Positions 1-6,586 of a stretch of DNA of 57,613 bases are shown here, piece by piece. Source of the DNA: Candidatus Saccharimonadota bacterium (GTDB lineage: Bacteria > Patescibacteriota > Saccharimonadia > Saccharimonadales > Saccharimonadaceae); NCBI GenBank assembly GCA_027492635.1, contig JAPUEH010000001.1, forward strand, positions 30,553 through 88,165, given 5' to 3'. The stretch's first letter is position 1; every line of letters starts with the position of its first letter. The position numbers were made by a program, and so were the translations under genes. The notes below the pieces were generated by a model, which saw only the letters and a program-made list of their open reading frames with translations, was not told the DNA's origin and did not search any database.

Positions 1-258
1 GCTATATGAACATTGCTTCTCTATCTCCGACCACTCAACCATGTCATTTGTTTGTTCGGTGGCGTATTTCATATCTTCGTAGAGAGTGGTGAATCTTTTG
101 CGATCTGGGTCTGGGATGGGAGGAGAAAGCCAGAGGAAGAGTGCAAGGGCTGTCATGATTAGTGCCCAGATGATGAGGGTTATTTTTTGTTTTTTGGTGA
201 GTGGTTTTTTGATGCTAGTTTTTTTGGGGTTGGATTTAGGGGGTTTTGGGGTTTTCAT
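1..258 (-). CDS. Partial single-pass membrane protein, family B (C-terminus beyond the left edge)
   Basis: The ATG at 258 opens a frame that runs off the window after 86 codons. The N-terminus is Pro/Lys-rich (MKTPKPPKSNPKK), followed by one membrane segment (ITLIIWALIMTALALFLWL, about residues 26-44) and then a hydrophilic part. The predicted topology is a short cytoplasmic tail, one helix and an outside domain. It starts 2 nt after the stop of the family A gene 261-620, so the two are probably cotranslated. Its position after a family A gene matches the place of the fragment 1442-1867 in the copy to the right, so I group both as family B by position. Sequence similarity between them cannot be tested because the present piece stops early. 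No function is recognised. Confidence 0.6.
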   Translation of the reverse strand, partial: MKTPKPPKSNPKKTSIKKPLTKKQKITLIIWALIMTALALFLWLSPPIPDPDRKRFTTLYEDMKYATEQTNDMVEWSEIEKQCSYS

Positions 259-260
259 TT

Positions 261-620
261 CTAACTCTCGTTCTGCTGGTCTATCTCCTTTTGTCGTTGT
301 CGACCCTCTTCTGTCAATATGTCCGGTAAATAGCCCGCATTTTCAGCCTCTTCTTGCGAACAGTAGTATGACTGTCCCGCACCTACACTATAACTATAAC
401 TGCCCGGAACACTGTAACGAGGCCTAGATCCACCAAACCCAATTTTTCCTCCAGCATGCGCTACCACTGGCATACCACCGCATTTTACAACATAGAACAT
501 ATAGCGTGTATACTGTGTGAAAAATACCTCTACAAGAATCAACACAGCAACCATCCCCATCAACAATAGACGTACATTTTTTGTTTTTTTCTGACTTGTA
601 GCTTTCTGTATTTTATTCAT
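261..620 (-). CDS. Small membrane-anchored protein, family A (paralogue of 1921-2223)
   Basis: This is a 119-residue protein from the ATG at 620, chosen because AGGAG lies 8 nt upstream; a longer TTG start at 641 has no such site. A basic N-terminus (MNKIQKATSQKKTKN) precedes one membrane segment (about residues 18-36), then YVVKCGGMPVV and a C-terminal YYCSQEEAENAGYLPD. The protein at 1921-2223 has the same plan, with YYVKCGSQPVKV and FYCSEQEAIRAGIQPYD, so the two are paralogues. The conserved VKCG and (Y/F)YCSEQEA cysteines may form a disulphide in an extracytoplasmic domain; this is inference. The gene lies upstream of and nearly touches the partial gene 1-258. I do not recognise the family. 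Confidence 0.65.
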   Translation of the reverse strand: MNKIQKATSQKKTKNVRLLLMGMVAVLILVEVFFTQYTRYMFYVVKCGGMPVVAHAGGKIGFGGSRPRYSVPGSYSYSVGAGQSYYCSQEEAENAGYLPDILTEEGRQRQKEIDQQNES

Positions 621-775
621 AAACAATACTCCTAAAACCAAACTTTAATCACCTTCTGTATGCCTATAATAGCAGATACTAGTGCACTAGCGAGACGCAT
701 GATCAAATTATGTAAATACGAGACAGGTGATGGAGCCGAAGGTGTCGTTGGATGAGTGAGTGGAAAGCGCAAATC

Positions 776-1060
776 CTATTCAAACCACCATAGAGTAAAG
801 TATCCTAAAAGAGCAACGCACCCGCATACAGTCGCGCAACCGATGAGACTCATTGTCGCACTTACCTGTTGCCGGTGGAAAGTACTTACGATATTGACAA
901 TAAAACCCCCCAGTCCTATGATTATCGCCGCCGCCCCAAGTAGACTTGCGTAACTAGAGTCTCGTACGGGAATGTAAACAAGCAACATACCAAGTAGCAA
1001 CGATAAACCCGTAACTAATAGATTAATCTTTTTAATCTTCGCCTCTTCTTTTCTACTCAC
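776..1060 (-). CDS. Small three- to four-helix membrane protein, family C
   Basis: This is a 94-residue protein starting at GTG 1060, preceded by AGGAGGG with 7 nt spacing; a TTG at 1066 is less well placed. After a charged start (SRKEEAKIKK) it is almost entirely hydrophobic: about residues 13-31, 38-57 and 66-90. Length, topology and a closing glycine-aromatic segment (LLGYFTL) resemble the neighbour at 1171-1449 (LVGNYFL end), so I regard them as diverged paralogues. A decayed copy of the tail of the family B gene lies directly upstream (1071-1128), mirroring the B-C order at 1442-1867/1171-1449. Small polytopic proteins next to secreted-protein genes are sometimes immunity proteins, but nothing here proves that. 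Confidence 0.6.
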   Translation of the reverse strand: MSRKEEAKIKKINLLVTGLSLLLGMLLVYIPVRDSSYASLLGAAAIIIGLGGFIVNIVSTFHRQQVSATMSLIGCATVCGCVALLGYFTLWWFE

Positions 1061-1070
1061 ACTCAAACCC

Positions 1071-1128
1071 TCCTGGCACTTGCCATTTTCGTGAATGTAT
1101 TCTGCTAATTAAACTTAATTATACTTGT
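1071..1128 (-). pseudogene. Decayed 3' remnant of a family B gene
   Basis: Read on the minus strand, this stretch gives TSIIKFN-stop-QNTFTKMAS. It aligns with the last part of the gene 1442-1867 (TSMIKFNQQNILVKMAS), with one in-frame TAG where the intact copy has CAG. Both are followed by an AGGAGG-type site and then a GTG-initiated family C gene. It is therefore a leftover from duplication of a B-C pair. Only the tail remains; no open frame extends upstream. Confidence 0.7.
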
Positions 1129-1170
1129 AGTCTGTGTCGAAAAGGTTTAACTTTTTTAGCCGTGAGCCTC

Positions 1171-1449
1171 TTATAGGAAATAATTGCCAACCAATATATA
1201 GAATCCGTAAAATAGTCCAGCAATAAAACCTAGTGTAGTCAGGGCCTTTTGACTACCGTGCAGCCTCTTGTAGGAAATAATTGCCAAGGTAGAACATGCG
1301 ACACATAGCAACGCCGCACATAGTAACGCTATGTGGCCTGTGGATGTAGCAGAAAACAACGCTGGACCAATCAGATAATAATACACTGGCACACTTAGCA
1401 AACTTCCTATCTGAGTTAATATCCATATATTTTTCTTTTTCTTACTCAC
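1171..1449 (-). CDS. Small membrane protein, family C
   Basis: This is a 92-residue hydrophobic protein. I place the start at GTG 1449 (VSKKKKN), with GGGAGGAGAG a few bases upstream; the stop of the upstream fragment overlaps the start by 8 nt, suggesting translational coupling. Three membrane segments are visible, about residues 8-27, 37-58 and 69-91. A 25-bp direct repeat with one mismatch (1166-1190 and 1263-1287) lies inside the gene and across its stop. It is read in two different frames, so the present C-terminus may have arisen by a small rearrangement. It is a likely paralogue of 776-1060. Function unknown. Confidence 0.6.
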   Translation of the reverse strand: MSKKKKNIWILTQIGSLLSVPVYYYLIGPALFSATSTGHIALLCAALLCVACSTLAIISYKRLHGSQKALTTLGFIAGLFYGFYILVGNYFL

Positions 1450-1867
1450 AACTCTCTCCTCCCGGCACACTTGCCATCTTTACCAATATATTCTGCTGAT
1501 TAAACTTTATCATACTCGTACTTTGCGGTTTGTAGGCGACACACTGTCCATTCTGCTTCTTTGTGAGGATAACTGGGAGCGGACTGTCCGTAGGGTTGTC
1601 TGGGTGGCTGTGGTCTAGGGTGATGAGTTTGTTAAACTGCGGTATATATTCGTTAGCTTTGCTGGTGGCGAGGAGGTTCCAGTCTTGGATAGGCTCATTG
1701 GCCTTGCCGAAGAGTGGGTCGTTGGGCGGGGTGGTGATGGTTGGAATGAGCGGGAGGGCGGCGATGGTGTTGGCTGCTGTGCCTGTTGGAGTGTAATCGC
1801 TAATGCCTAGTTGGGATTCGGCTGCATGAAAATTGTGGTAGAGATAGGTTGTTTTGGGTGCCGTCAC
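1442..1867 (-). pseudogene. 5'-truncated family B gene (secreted-domain fragment)
   Basis: The frame is open for 141 codons from GTG 1867, and continues open without an ATG for about 19 codons further upstream, where it meets a TGA. It has no ribosome site and no signal peptide or membrane anchor, unlike the partial gene at 1-258. Its upstream border is a 42-bp duplicate (1874-1915) of the start of the family A gene, read here in the wrong frame. The most economical reading is that a recombination replaced its 5' half. The remaining part is Pro/Thr-rich (PLIPTITTPPNDP) and ends in QNGQCVAYKP and GGESCE, consistent with a former extracellular domain. It might still be expressed from an internal start. 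Function unknown. Confidence 0.55.
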
Positions 1868-1873
1868 CCATAA

Positions 1874-1915
1874 TCCAGATATAAAGCTTTCTATGGTTTT
1901 TTGCGACGGGTTTTG
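1874..1915. repeat. Direct repeat, left copy (42 bp, one mismatch to 2178-2219)
   Basis: This copy matches 2178-2219 except at one base. The right copy holds the overlapping end of the SGNH gene and start of the family A gene; the left copy carries the same KPVAKNH(R/K)KLYIW coding in a frame that leads nowhere. It marks a duplication junction. Confidence 0.9.
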
Positions 1916-1920
1916 CGTGT

Positions 1921-2223
1921 TTAAGGATCATATGGTTGAATTCCAGCCCGAATTGCTTCTTGCTCAGAGCAGTAGAAGCCTGAAATAAAAAGCTTTGTTT
2001 CTCGGTAACTTGGACTAGAAGGAGTGACGTAACCATATGTCTGAGACGCATAGTTTATTACTTTCACTGGTTGCGAGCCACACTTCACATAGTAGTAGGA
2101 ATATTGGGGAATCTGCAGTGCAAAGAGTAGAAAAATACTAAAAAGAATAACTGGAATAGTAATGACTGCACCTATACTCCAGATATAAAGCTTTTTATGG
2201 TTTTTTGCGACGGGTTTTGGCAT
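1921..2223 (-). CDS. Small membrane-anchored protein, family A
   Basis: This is a 100-residue protein from ATG 2223 (MPKPVAKNHKK). The first 29 bp overlap the 3' end of the SGNH-hydrolase gene in another frame. A basic N-terminus is followed by one membrane helix (about residues 13-36), then YYVKCGSQPVKV, a Tyr/Ser-rich middle, and FYCSEQEAIRAGIQPYD near the C-terminus. It is clearly related to 261-620 by the VKCG and YCSEQEA blocks and by length. The deep overlap suggests it is expressed with the large surface protein upstream. No known family is recognised; an extracytoplasmic disulphide-bonded domain is inferred. Confidence 0.65.
   Translation of the reverse strand: MPKPVAKNHKKLYIWSIGAVITIPVILFSIFLLFALQIPQYSYYYVKCGSQPVKVINYASQTYGYVTPSSPSYRETKLFISGFYCSEQEAIRAGIQPYDP
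2178..2219. repeat. Direct repeat, right copy (parent of 1874-1915)
   Basis: This is the original context of the 42-bp repeat: it contains the stop of the SGNH-hydrolase gene and the first codons of family A gene 1921-2223. Confidence 0.9.
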
Positions 2224-4978
2224 ATACAAATCCTGTTAGTGTTACTATACATACTATCACGAATATAATTATGCTTACATTTATGAGTGGAAAACTATTT
2301 TTTGGCTGAGGCGTCTCCCTCTCTAATACTCTAGCAGACACACCTCCATACGGGGGCTGCTCCGAAACACTATTCTGACGCAAAGACATAGTCTCACCAT
2401 CCTTATCGCGGTAGCCCGGTATATTATCAGTCGTATGATGTGGCCTAGACTGTAGAAGTTTTTTGACCGCCACACTCGTAAAACTACTCGACACAGGTGC
2501 GTCGCCATCATCTTGCTGAATAGGTGGTGACACCTCCATTGGCACCTCGGAACCAATCTTGGGGTCGCAGCGATCGTCAATACCATCATTATCGCTATCT
2601 TGCACATCCCCAACTACAAATGGGCACGGCTGCAGCGTGTCATTCACGCCATTACCGTCTAGGTCACCGTCCAGACCAAGTATCGTGATATGTTGCCATA
2701 GTGTAATTTGCTCTCCAGCCGGCGAAAGGGCGTCTATATAGAGCGTGTGTATGCCCGGCTCAACATCCCTAGGCACAGTAAGGTCTGCATCCAATACGCC
2801 GTCTTCGCTAATCTCCACTACCCCAAGAGTGCGCGGCGTGCTCTCCATACGAACTGTCGCACTTCCCTTTCCTAGTCCGACTGCCGAGACACGAAGCGTT
2901 GAGTTTACGAGTGGCTGAAGTAAGGTCTGAGCAAAACTCTCACCAATCCATTGAAGCGGCGCTGTATTGATTATTTTGAAAAAATCCGTAAGTGGTGGCA
3001 CCGGCGAATTTTTCGGGCAGACAGTAGCAGAACCGTGGCAGTAGGAATACTCTACCGGCGACTTACCACCAAGTGCCGCTTGAATCGCCCTCGCCATGAC
3101 ATAATGCCCCATGGAGTCAGGATGGAAGCTCTCGTTGCTAAAAAAGTCCCTGTTACCTAGTTGACCCCAAGTGCTATTAAAAGTTATTCCGTTGACATAC
3201 TCTGTTTTAGCCTCACCGCACAACACCGCGTCGCCAAGCGACGACTCGATATCTACATACTTCACACCTGCCGCATTTGCAGCCGCTTCTATGACATCGT
3301 TCATCATGATAGTCCCTTCACGCACAAGCCTTCGTTCAGTCGTATCAAGACCAACATTTGCCGCACACGTGACATCCCTACCCGACACGAACTGCGGATA
3401 ACCGACCGCGTATATTTTTGTCTTGGGTGATTTGTTGTGAATCGTCTTATATAGTTGTGTCAGGGTGTCGTACTGAGCACGTATCGTTCCTCCAAGTTTG
3501 GATATTTTAAGCGGACTTGTTGCATCCGTGCAGGTATCAGCTGGGTCTGCACATTTTGTTATAATTTTTGCAAACCCCACATCATTGCCGCCACCCGTGA
3601 TTGTCACCGCTTTTGGCTGATACTTCTTTACAAAAGATATCTGCTTGTTTCGCCCAGGTATGAACGAGATGTCCAATGCATCTCTCTTTACCTGACTTAC
3701 CATTACATCAGAGAGTCTTGCCAATCGAGACCCCTGACCTTTATATCCCCTCTCACTGCCGGTATAATCATGCGCTACCACAGCACCAGAACATGCAATT
3801 GAACGCATCGTAGCATCAGCCATGAGCCATTTATGCAACAAAAACGGATACGAACGGTCGCTCACATGACACGTTTCACTAGGAGTCATAACATCACCAA
3901 GAATATCCGTACCCTTCAAATAGTGATTTCCCATGCCAGTCTCCACCCCCTCTCCACTTGAATATGAATCTCCCATAGCCAGATAACCCAGCTGTCTATC
4001 TCTAAAAAGGTCTGGTATTGAAAAGGTCGTTCTGTAATAGTTGTAGCTATTCGACACTGGCAAAACCTCATAGCTCATCATCGTCACGTTTGTCGCCGTG
4101 TCATTAAACTCTAGGCCAGACGGAATGGCTATATGTGGCACATTCTCTGTCACAAGCCTTGTCTCACACGCCATACTCGCCTCCACATCACAGTTCTTGT
4201 TTCGCCACACTTGAACAGTTCGAAAGAAATTATTGCTACCCTCCGACCTTGCATATGTGTTAATCGTAACGTATTCACCATCGTCAGATATAGCGATATC
4301 TCGGTAGCTTTCTTGCGAGTACGCTTCCGTATCCAATATGTAGCCCACTGTAGTAGTGGTGTTGGTTGCTAGATTAACCATTTTAACCGCAAGTTTAGTC
4401 TCACCACTACCGGTACCGACATATGCAGCAAAATGACCATCGCTTGATATACGCGGGAAAGTCAAAAGATGTGGTGATTGCGAATACTGAAAGGTTGGCT
4501 GCGAAGCTTGCAGGACATAGAGCCCATCAGAGTAGACAAGTCTACTGGAGGCGTTTTCGTAAACCGCAAAAGTACCGGCGTATGAACTAACATTTCTATA
4601 CATCACTACCCTATCGGTGTTTGGAGACAAAGTGACGTATCTATCACCGGGGATGTCAAGCGGATAAAAAGTTTGATCATATCCTTTTGCGATGAACGTG
4701 CCGTTGGCAGTATGCGCAAACTTCAGTCTCGTACCCTGCGATACACATGCGGCTGTTGGACCAATTCCTTTTATTGGGACATCGTCACGAAGCTTACAAT
4801 CTAAGCCTCGTATCGAGAGGCTATATGCCGAATCATCCTGTTGACCTACGGTGATATCCGACGAAAACCATCCAACAGTGTTCGCTCGTACATTCACAGA
4901 AAGAATGAACGATATACACATGCAGCCAATGAGGGCGATTAACCAAGTGCGCACTTTGAGTCTTTGCAGTAATCTCAT
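2195..4978 (-). CDS. Large surface-anchored SGNH/GDSL hydrolase with beta-propeller-like and calcium-binding regions
   Basis: This is a 927-residue protein with a signal peptide or anchor (about residues 9-32). Residues 100-320 carry spaced blade-like repeats (YVTLSPNTDRVVMYR, ISSDGHFAAYVG, ISDDGEYVTINT) like TolB/PD40 propellers. The SGNH core follows: GDSYSSGEG with the probable nucleophile Ser338, GGGNDVGF (about 462-469) as the Gly/Asn block, and SFHPDSMGH with the probable catalytic His619. Around 770-810, DLDGNGVNDT and DSDNDGIDDRCD are thrombospondin type 3-like calcium loops. A C-terminal helix (about 902-920) and KTRRKKP anchor it. The family includes esterases, lipases and deacetylases of lipids or polysaccharides. 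The exact substrate is not visible; an outward-facing envelope or host-surface hydrolase is inferred. Confidence 0.85.
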   Translation of the reverse strand: MRLLQRLKVRTWLIALIGCMCISFILSVNVRANTVGWFSSDITVGQQDDSAYSLSIRGLDCKLRDDVPIKGIGPTAACVSQGTRLKFAHTANGTFIAKGYDQTFYPLDIPGDRYVTLSPNTDRVVMYRNVSSYAGTFAVYENASSRLVYSDGLYVLQASQPTFQYSQSPHLLTFPRISSDGHFAAYVGTGSGETKLAVKMVNLATNTTTTVGYILDTEAYSQESYRDIAISDDGEYVTINTYARSEGSNNFFRTVQVWRNKNCDVEASMACETRLVTENVPHIAIPSGLEFNDTATNVTMMSYEVLPVSNSYNYYRTTFSIPDLFRDRQLGYLAMGDSYSSGEGVETGMGNHYLKGTDILGDVMTPSETCHVSDRSYPFLLHKWLMADATMRSIACSGAVVAHDYTGSERGYKGQGSRLARLSDVMVSQVKRDALDISFIPGRNKQISFVKKYQPKAVTITGGGNDVGFAKIITKCADPADTCTDATSPLKISKLGGTIRAQYDTLTQLYKTIHNKSPKTKIYAVGYPQFVSGRDVTCAANVGLDTTERRLVREGTIMMNDVIEAAANAAGVKYVDIESSLGDAVLCGEAKTEYVNGITFNSTWGQLGNRDFFSNESFHPDSMGHYVMARAIQAALGGKSPVEYSYCHGSATVCPKNSPVPPLTDFFKIINTAPLQWIGESFAQTLLQPLVNSTLRVSAVGLGKGSATVRMESTPRTLGVVEISEDGVLDADLTVPRDVEPGIHTLYIDALSPAGEQITLWQHITILGLDGDLDGNGVNDTLQPCPFVVGDVQDSDNDGIDDRCDPKIGSEVPMEVSPPIQQDDGDAPVSSSFTSVAVKKLLQSRPHHTTDNIPGYRDKDGETMSLRQNSVSEQPPYGGVSARVLERETPQPKNSFPLINVSIIIFVIVCIVTLTGFVYAKTRRKKP

Positions 4979-5047
4979 TCTATTTTAAACAATAGCACAG
5001 GTGATACCCTATACAAAGCATCTATTATCAAAACTCGAAGTCGATAG

Positions 5048-5968
5048 TTACGACTTTGGCAGCTGTATCATCACATTATACGCCGCGCCCTCAAGAATCC
5101 TCTGGCGTGTCAGTCTACCGTCCGTAAAATATGGATACGGATCCTTCTCGGCGGCGCCGTACTCAGCCTGCACAAGTGCGCCAAGATCTGGATATACAGA
5201 AGGTACTTTGTCGAGCATTTCCCGCGGAAACTCAATGTCGAGATCGATACCAATTTTTGGCTCCTGCCCGGCTTTTTCCATAATGATGACGTTGCAGCCA
5301 AACAGACTGTGATCTGCATGCGCAGGATGCTGGCCGCTTTCAATGGTCGCATAATAGTCCGCCGCGACACCAAGCGACTTTAAATTTTTGTGTCGGTTCA
5401 TCGCCCCTTCGTATGATTCTTCGATCGTCATCGGCTGCTCATTGACGCCCGTGTCAACTTTTTGCCCCATCACCCGCACGGGTATACCAGCTCGCCGCAT
5501 CGCTCGCGCGATCGCTGTATGCTTGATTGTACTCCCTGTACTCATATATACAAGTGGCAACGATGCATAATACTCGTCGATTGCTGCCAAATCTCCGTCA
5601 AGTACAATCGGGTAGATGCCATAGATCTCATCAGCATAACTCACTTCTGGTATAGGATTGAGCAAAAACACCTCTAGCCCGTGTGCGTACGCATAGGTAA
5701 TTTCCATCAACGTATTGCCGCCCACGTAGTTCGCGACACCCTTCTTGTCATGATTGACGACAAGAATAGCATCGGATGTGTCGATTTTAGCAAAATGCTC
5801 GTCGATAAATGTTCGTTTGAGTATCGCGTTTTTCTCGGAGTCTTGGCTATAGTCCTGTCCTTCCGTGATATTTGGCAGTGCCACCTCATAACCGCGATCT
5901 TCAAGTTGCCTGCGTATGTTCGTCATCTCAGGGGCAAACTGCATTGATCCGCATAGTGTGAGTTTCAT
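5048..5968 (-). CDS. Fusion: nucleoside 2-deoxyribosyltransferase-like domain plus DUF84/YjjX-like NTPase
   Basis: This is a 306-residue protein in two parts. The first 135 residues look like the nucleoside deoxyribosyltransferase fold: MKLTLCGSMQF at the nucleotide loop and GGNTLMEITYAYAHGLEV, where the Glu in (T/L)MEITYA matches the family's catalytic Glu context. Residues 140-306 resemble inosine/xanthosine triphosphatases of the DUF84/YjjX type: STGSTIKHTAI, VNEQPMTIEESYEGAMNR, ADYYATIESGQ. Both families handle nucleotides, so a sanitation or salvage enzyme is likely. It starts 8 nt after the YecM-like gene and has no clear ribosome site. The fused layout is unusual; a frameshift artefact is unlikely because the frame is continuous. 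Confidence 0.75.
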   Translation of the reverse strand: MKLTLCGSMQFAPEMTNIRRQLEDRGYEVALPNITEGQDYSQDSEKNAILKRTFIDEHFAKIDTSDAILVVNHDKKGVANYVGGNTLMEITYAYAHGLEVFLLNPIPEVSYADEIYGIYPIVLDGDLAAIDEYYASLPLVYMSTGSTIKHTAIARAMRRAGIPVRVMGQKVDTGVNEQPMTIEESYEGAMNRHKNLKSLGVAADYYATIESGQHPAHADHSLFGCNVIIMEKAGQEPKIGIDLDIEFPREMLDKVPSVYPDLGALVQAEYGAAEKDPYPYFTDGRLTRQRILEGAAYNVMIQLPKS

Positions 5969-5976
5969 GGTAGTTA

Positions 5977-6516
5977 CTATACCGTCACATGCCCTGCAGC
6001 GATTGGATCCACCGCTTGCTCAATGTTCACCACTGCCCCGATACTCAGCTGATGGAACTTCATCGCCGCTCTGGTATTCTTAAGTCCATATTCTGGATTG
6101 ATCGGCCGAGCAGCCGCCTTTGTGTCAAACGGCACCTCGGGATGACGATACACAAAGTCTTTCAAGTTGCCACGTACAACAAATTCAGCATGTTCGAGTC
6201 CTTCTGGGTACGGCGAGCCTTCTTTGGGTGCGGGCAGCTCAATATAAGGTATAATCCAGCCGTTTGAATCGATGAAATCATGTAATTGAAACACGGATAT
6301 TGGTCGACCTTGCACCTTCGTCTCGCCTTGCAAAACAGCGATGCTCGCGAGGATATCTTGCATTTCCTTGTAGCGCTCGGGGGTCTCTACGCGAAAACAC
6401 AAATGATCAAGCTCGCTCAACTCGTTGCGCCGTATCCCATACTCAGCCAGTTCGTTGGTGATTTTCGCTACATGCTCATCGAGGCTATGCCCTAGTACTT
6501 GCTCGTGTGTTGTCAT
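5977..6516 (-). CDS. YecM-like protein (VOC-like fold)
   Basis: This is a 179-residue protein from ATG 6516, preceded by GGAGAAG; a longer frame to 6564 lacks a site. Family signs are ELDHLCFRVETPERY, GRPISVFQLHDF, IPYIELPAPKEGS and LEHAEFVV, which match the YecM family (Pfam DUF/YecM, vicinal-oxygen-chelate-like). Conserved His/Glu residues suggest metal binding. The biochemical role of YecM is not firmly established. It follows the nrd operon on the same strand but a strong hairpin (6533-6568) separates them; it is tightly linked to the next gene, 5048-5968. Confidence 0.8.
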   Translation of the reverse strand: MTTHEQVLGHSLDEHVAKITNELAEYGIRRNELSELDHLCFRVETPERYKEMQDILASIAVLQGETKVQGRPISVFQLHDFIDSNGWIIPYIELPAPKEGSPYPEGLEHAEFVVRGNLKDFVYRHPEVPFDTKAAARPINPEYGLKNTRAAMKFHQLSIGAVVNIEQAVDPIAAGHVTV

Positions 6517-6532
6517 ATCTTCTCCAAATAAA

Positions 6533-6568
6533 ACAGGCGTGTACCGCAGATTTCTCGTACACACCTGT
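6533..6568 (-). terminator. Terminator of the nrd operon
   Basis: A 12-bp stem with one mismatch (6533-6544 with 6557-6568) is followed on the minus strand by TTTTATTT. It lies 18 nt after the nrdB stop. Confidence 0.75.
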
Positions 6569-6586
6569 TGTTAACGATCTTATTAC

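Noticed and set aside
632-700. 22-codon minus-strand ORF (MRLASALVSAIIGIQKVIKVWF) just upstream of the family A gene, with CATAAT 6 nt before its ATG
   Set aside because: Too short and without a homologue in the window; could be a leader peptide, but chance cannot be excluded.
1800-2051. Minus-strand frame containing KHAKPVAKNHRKLYIW
   Set aside because: It is the misframed copy of the family A start created by the 42-bp duplication; no ribosome site and no sensible continuation.
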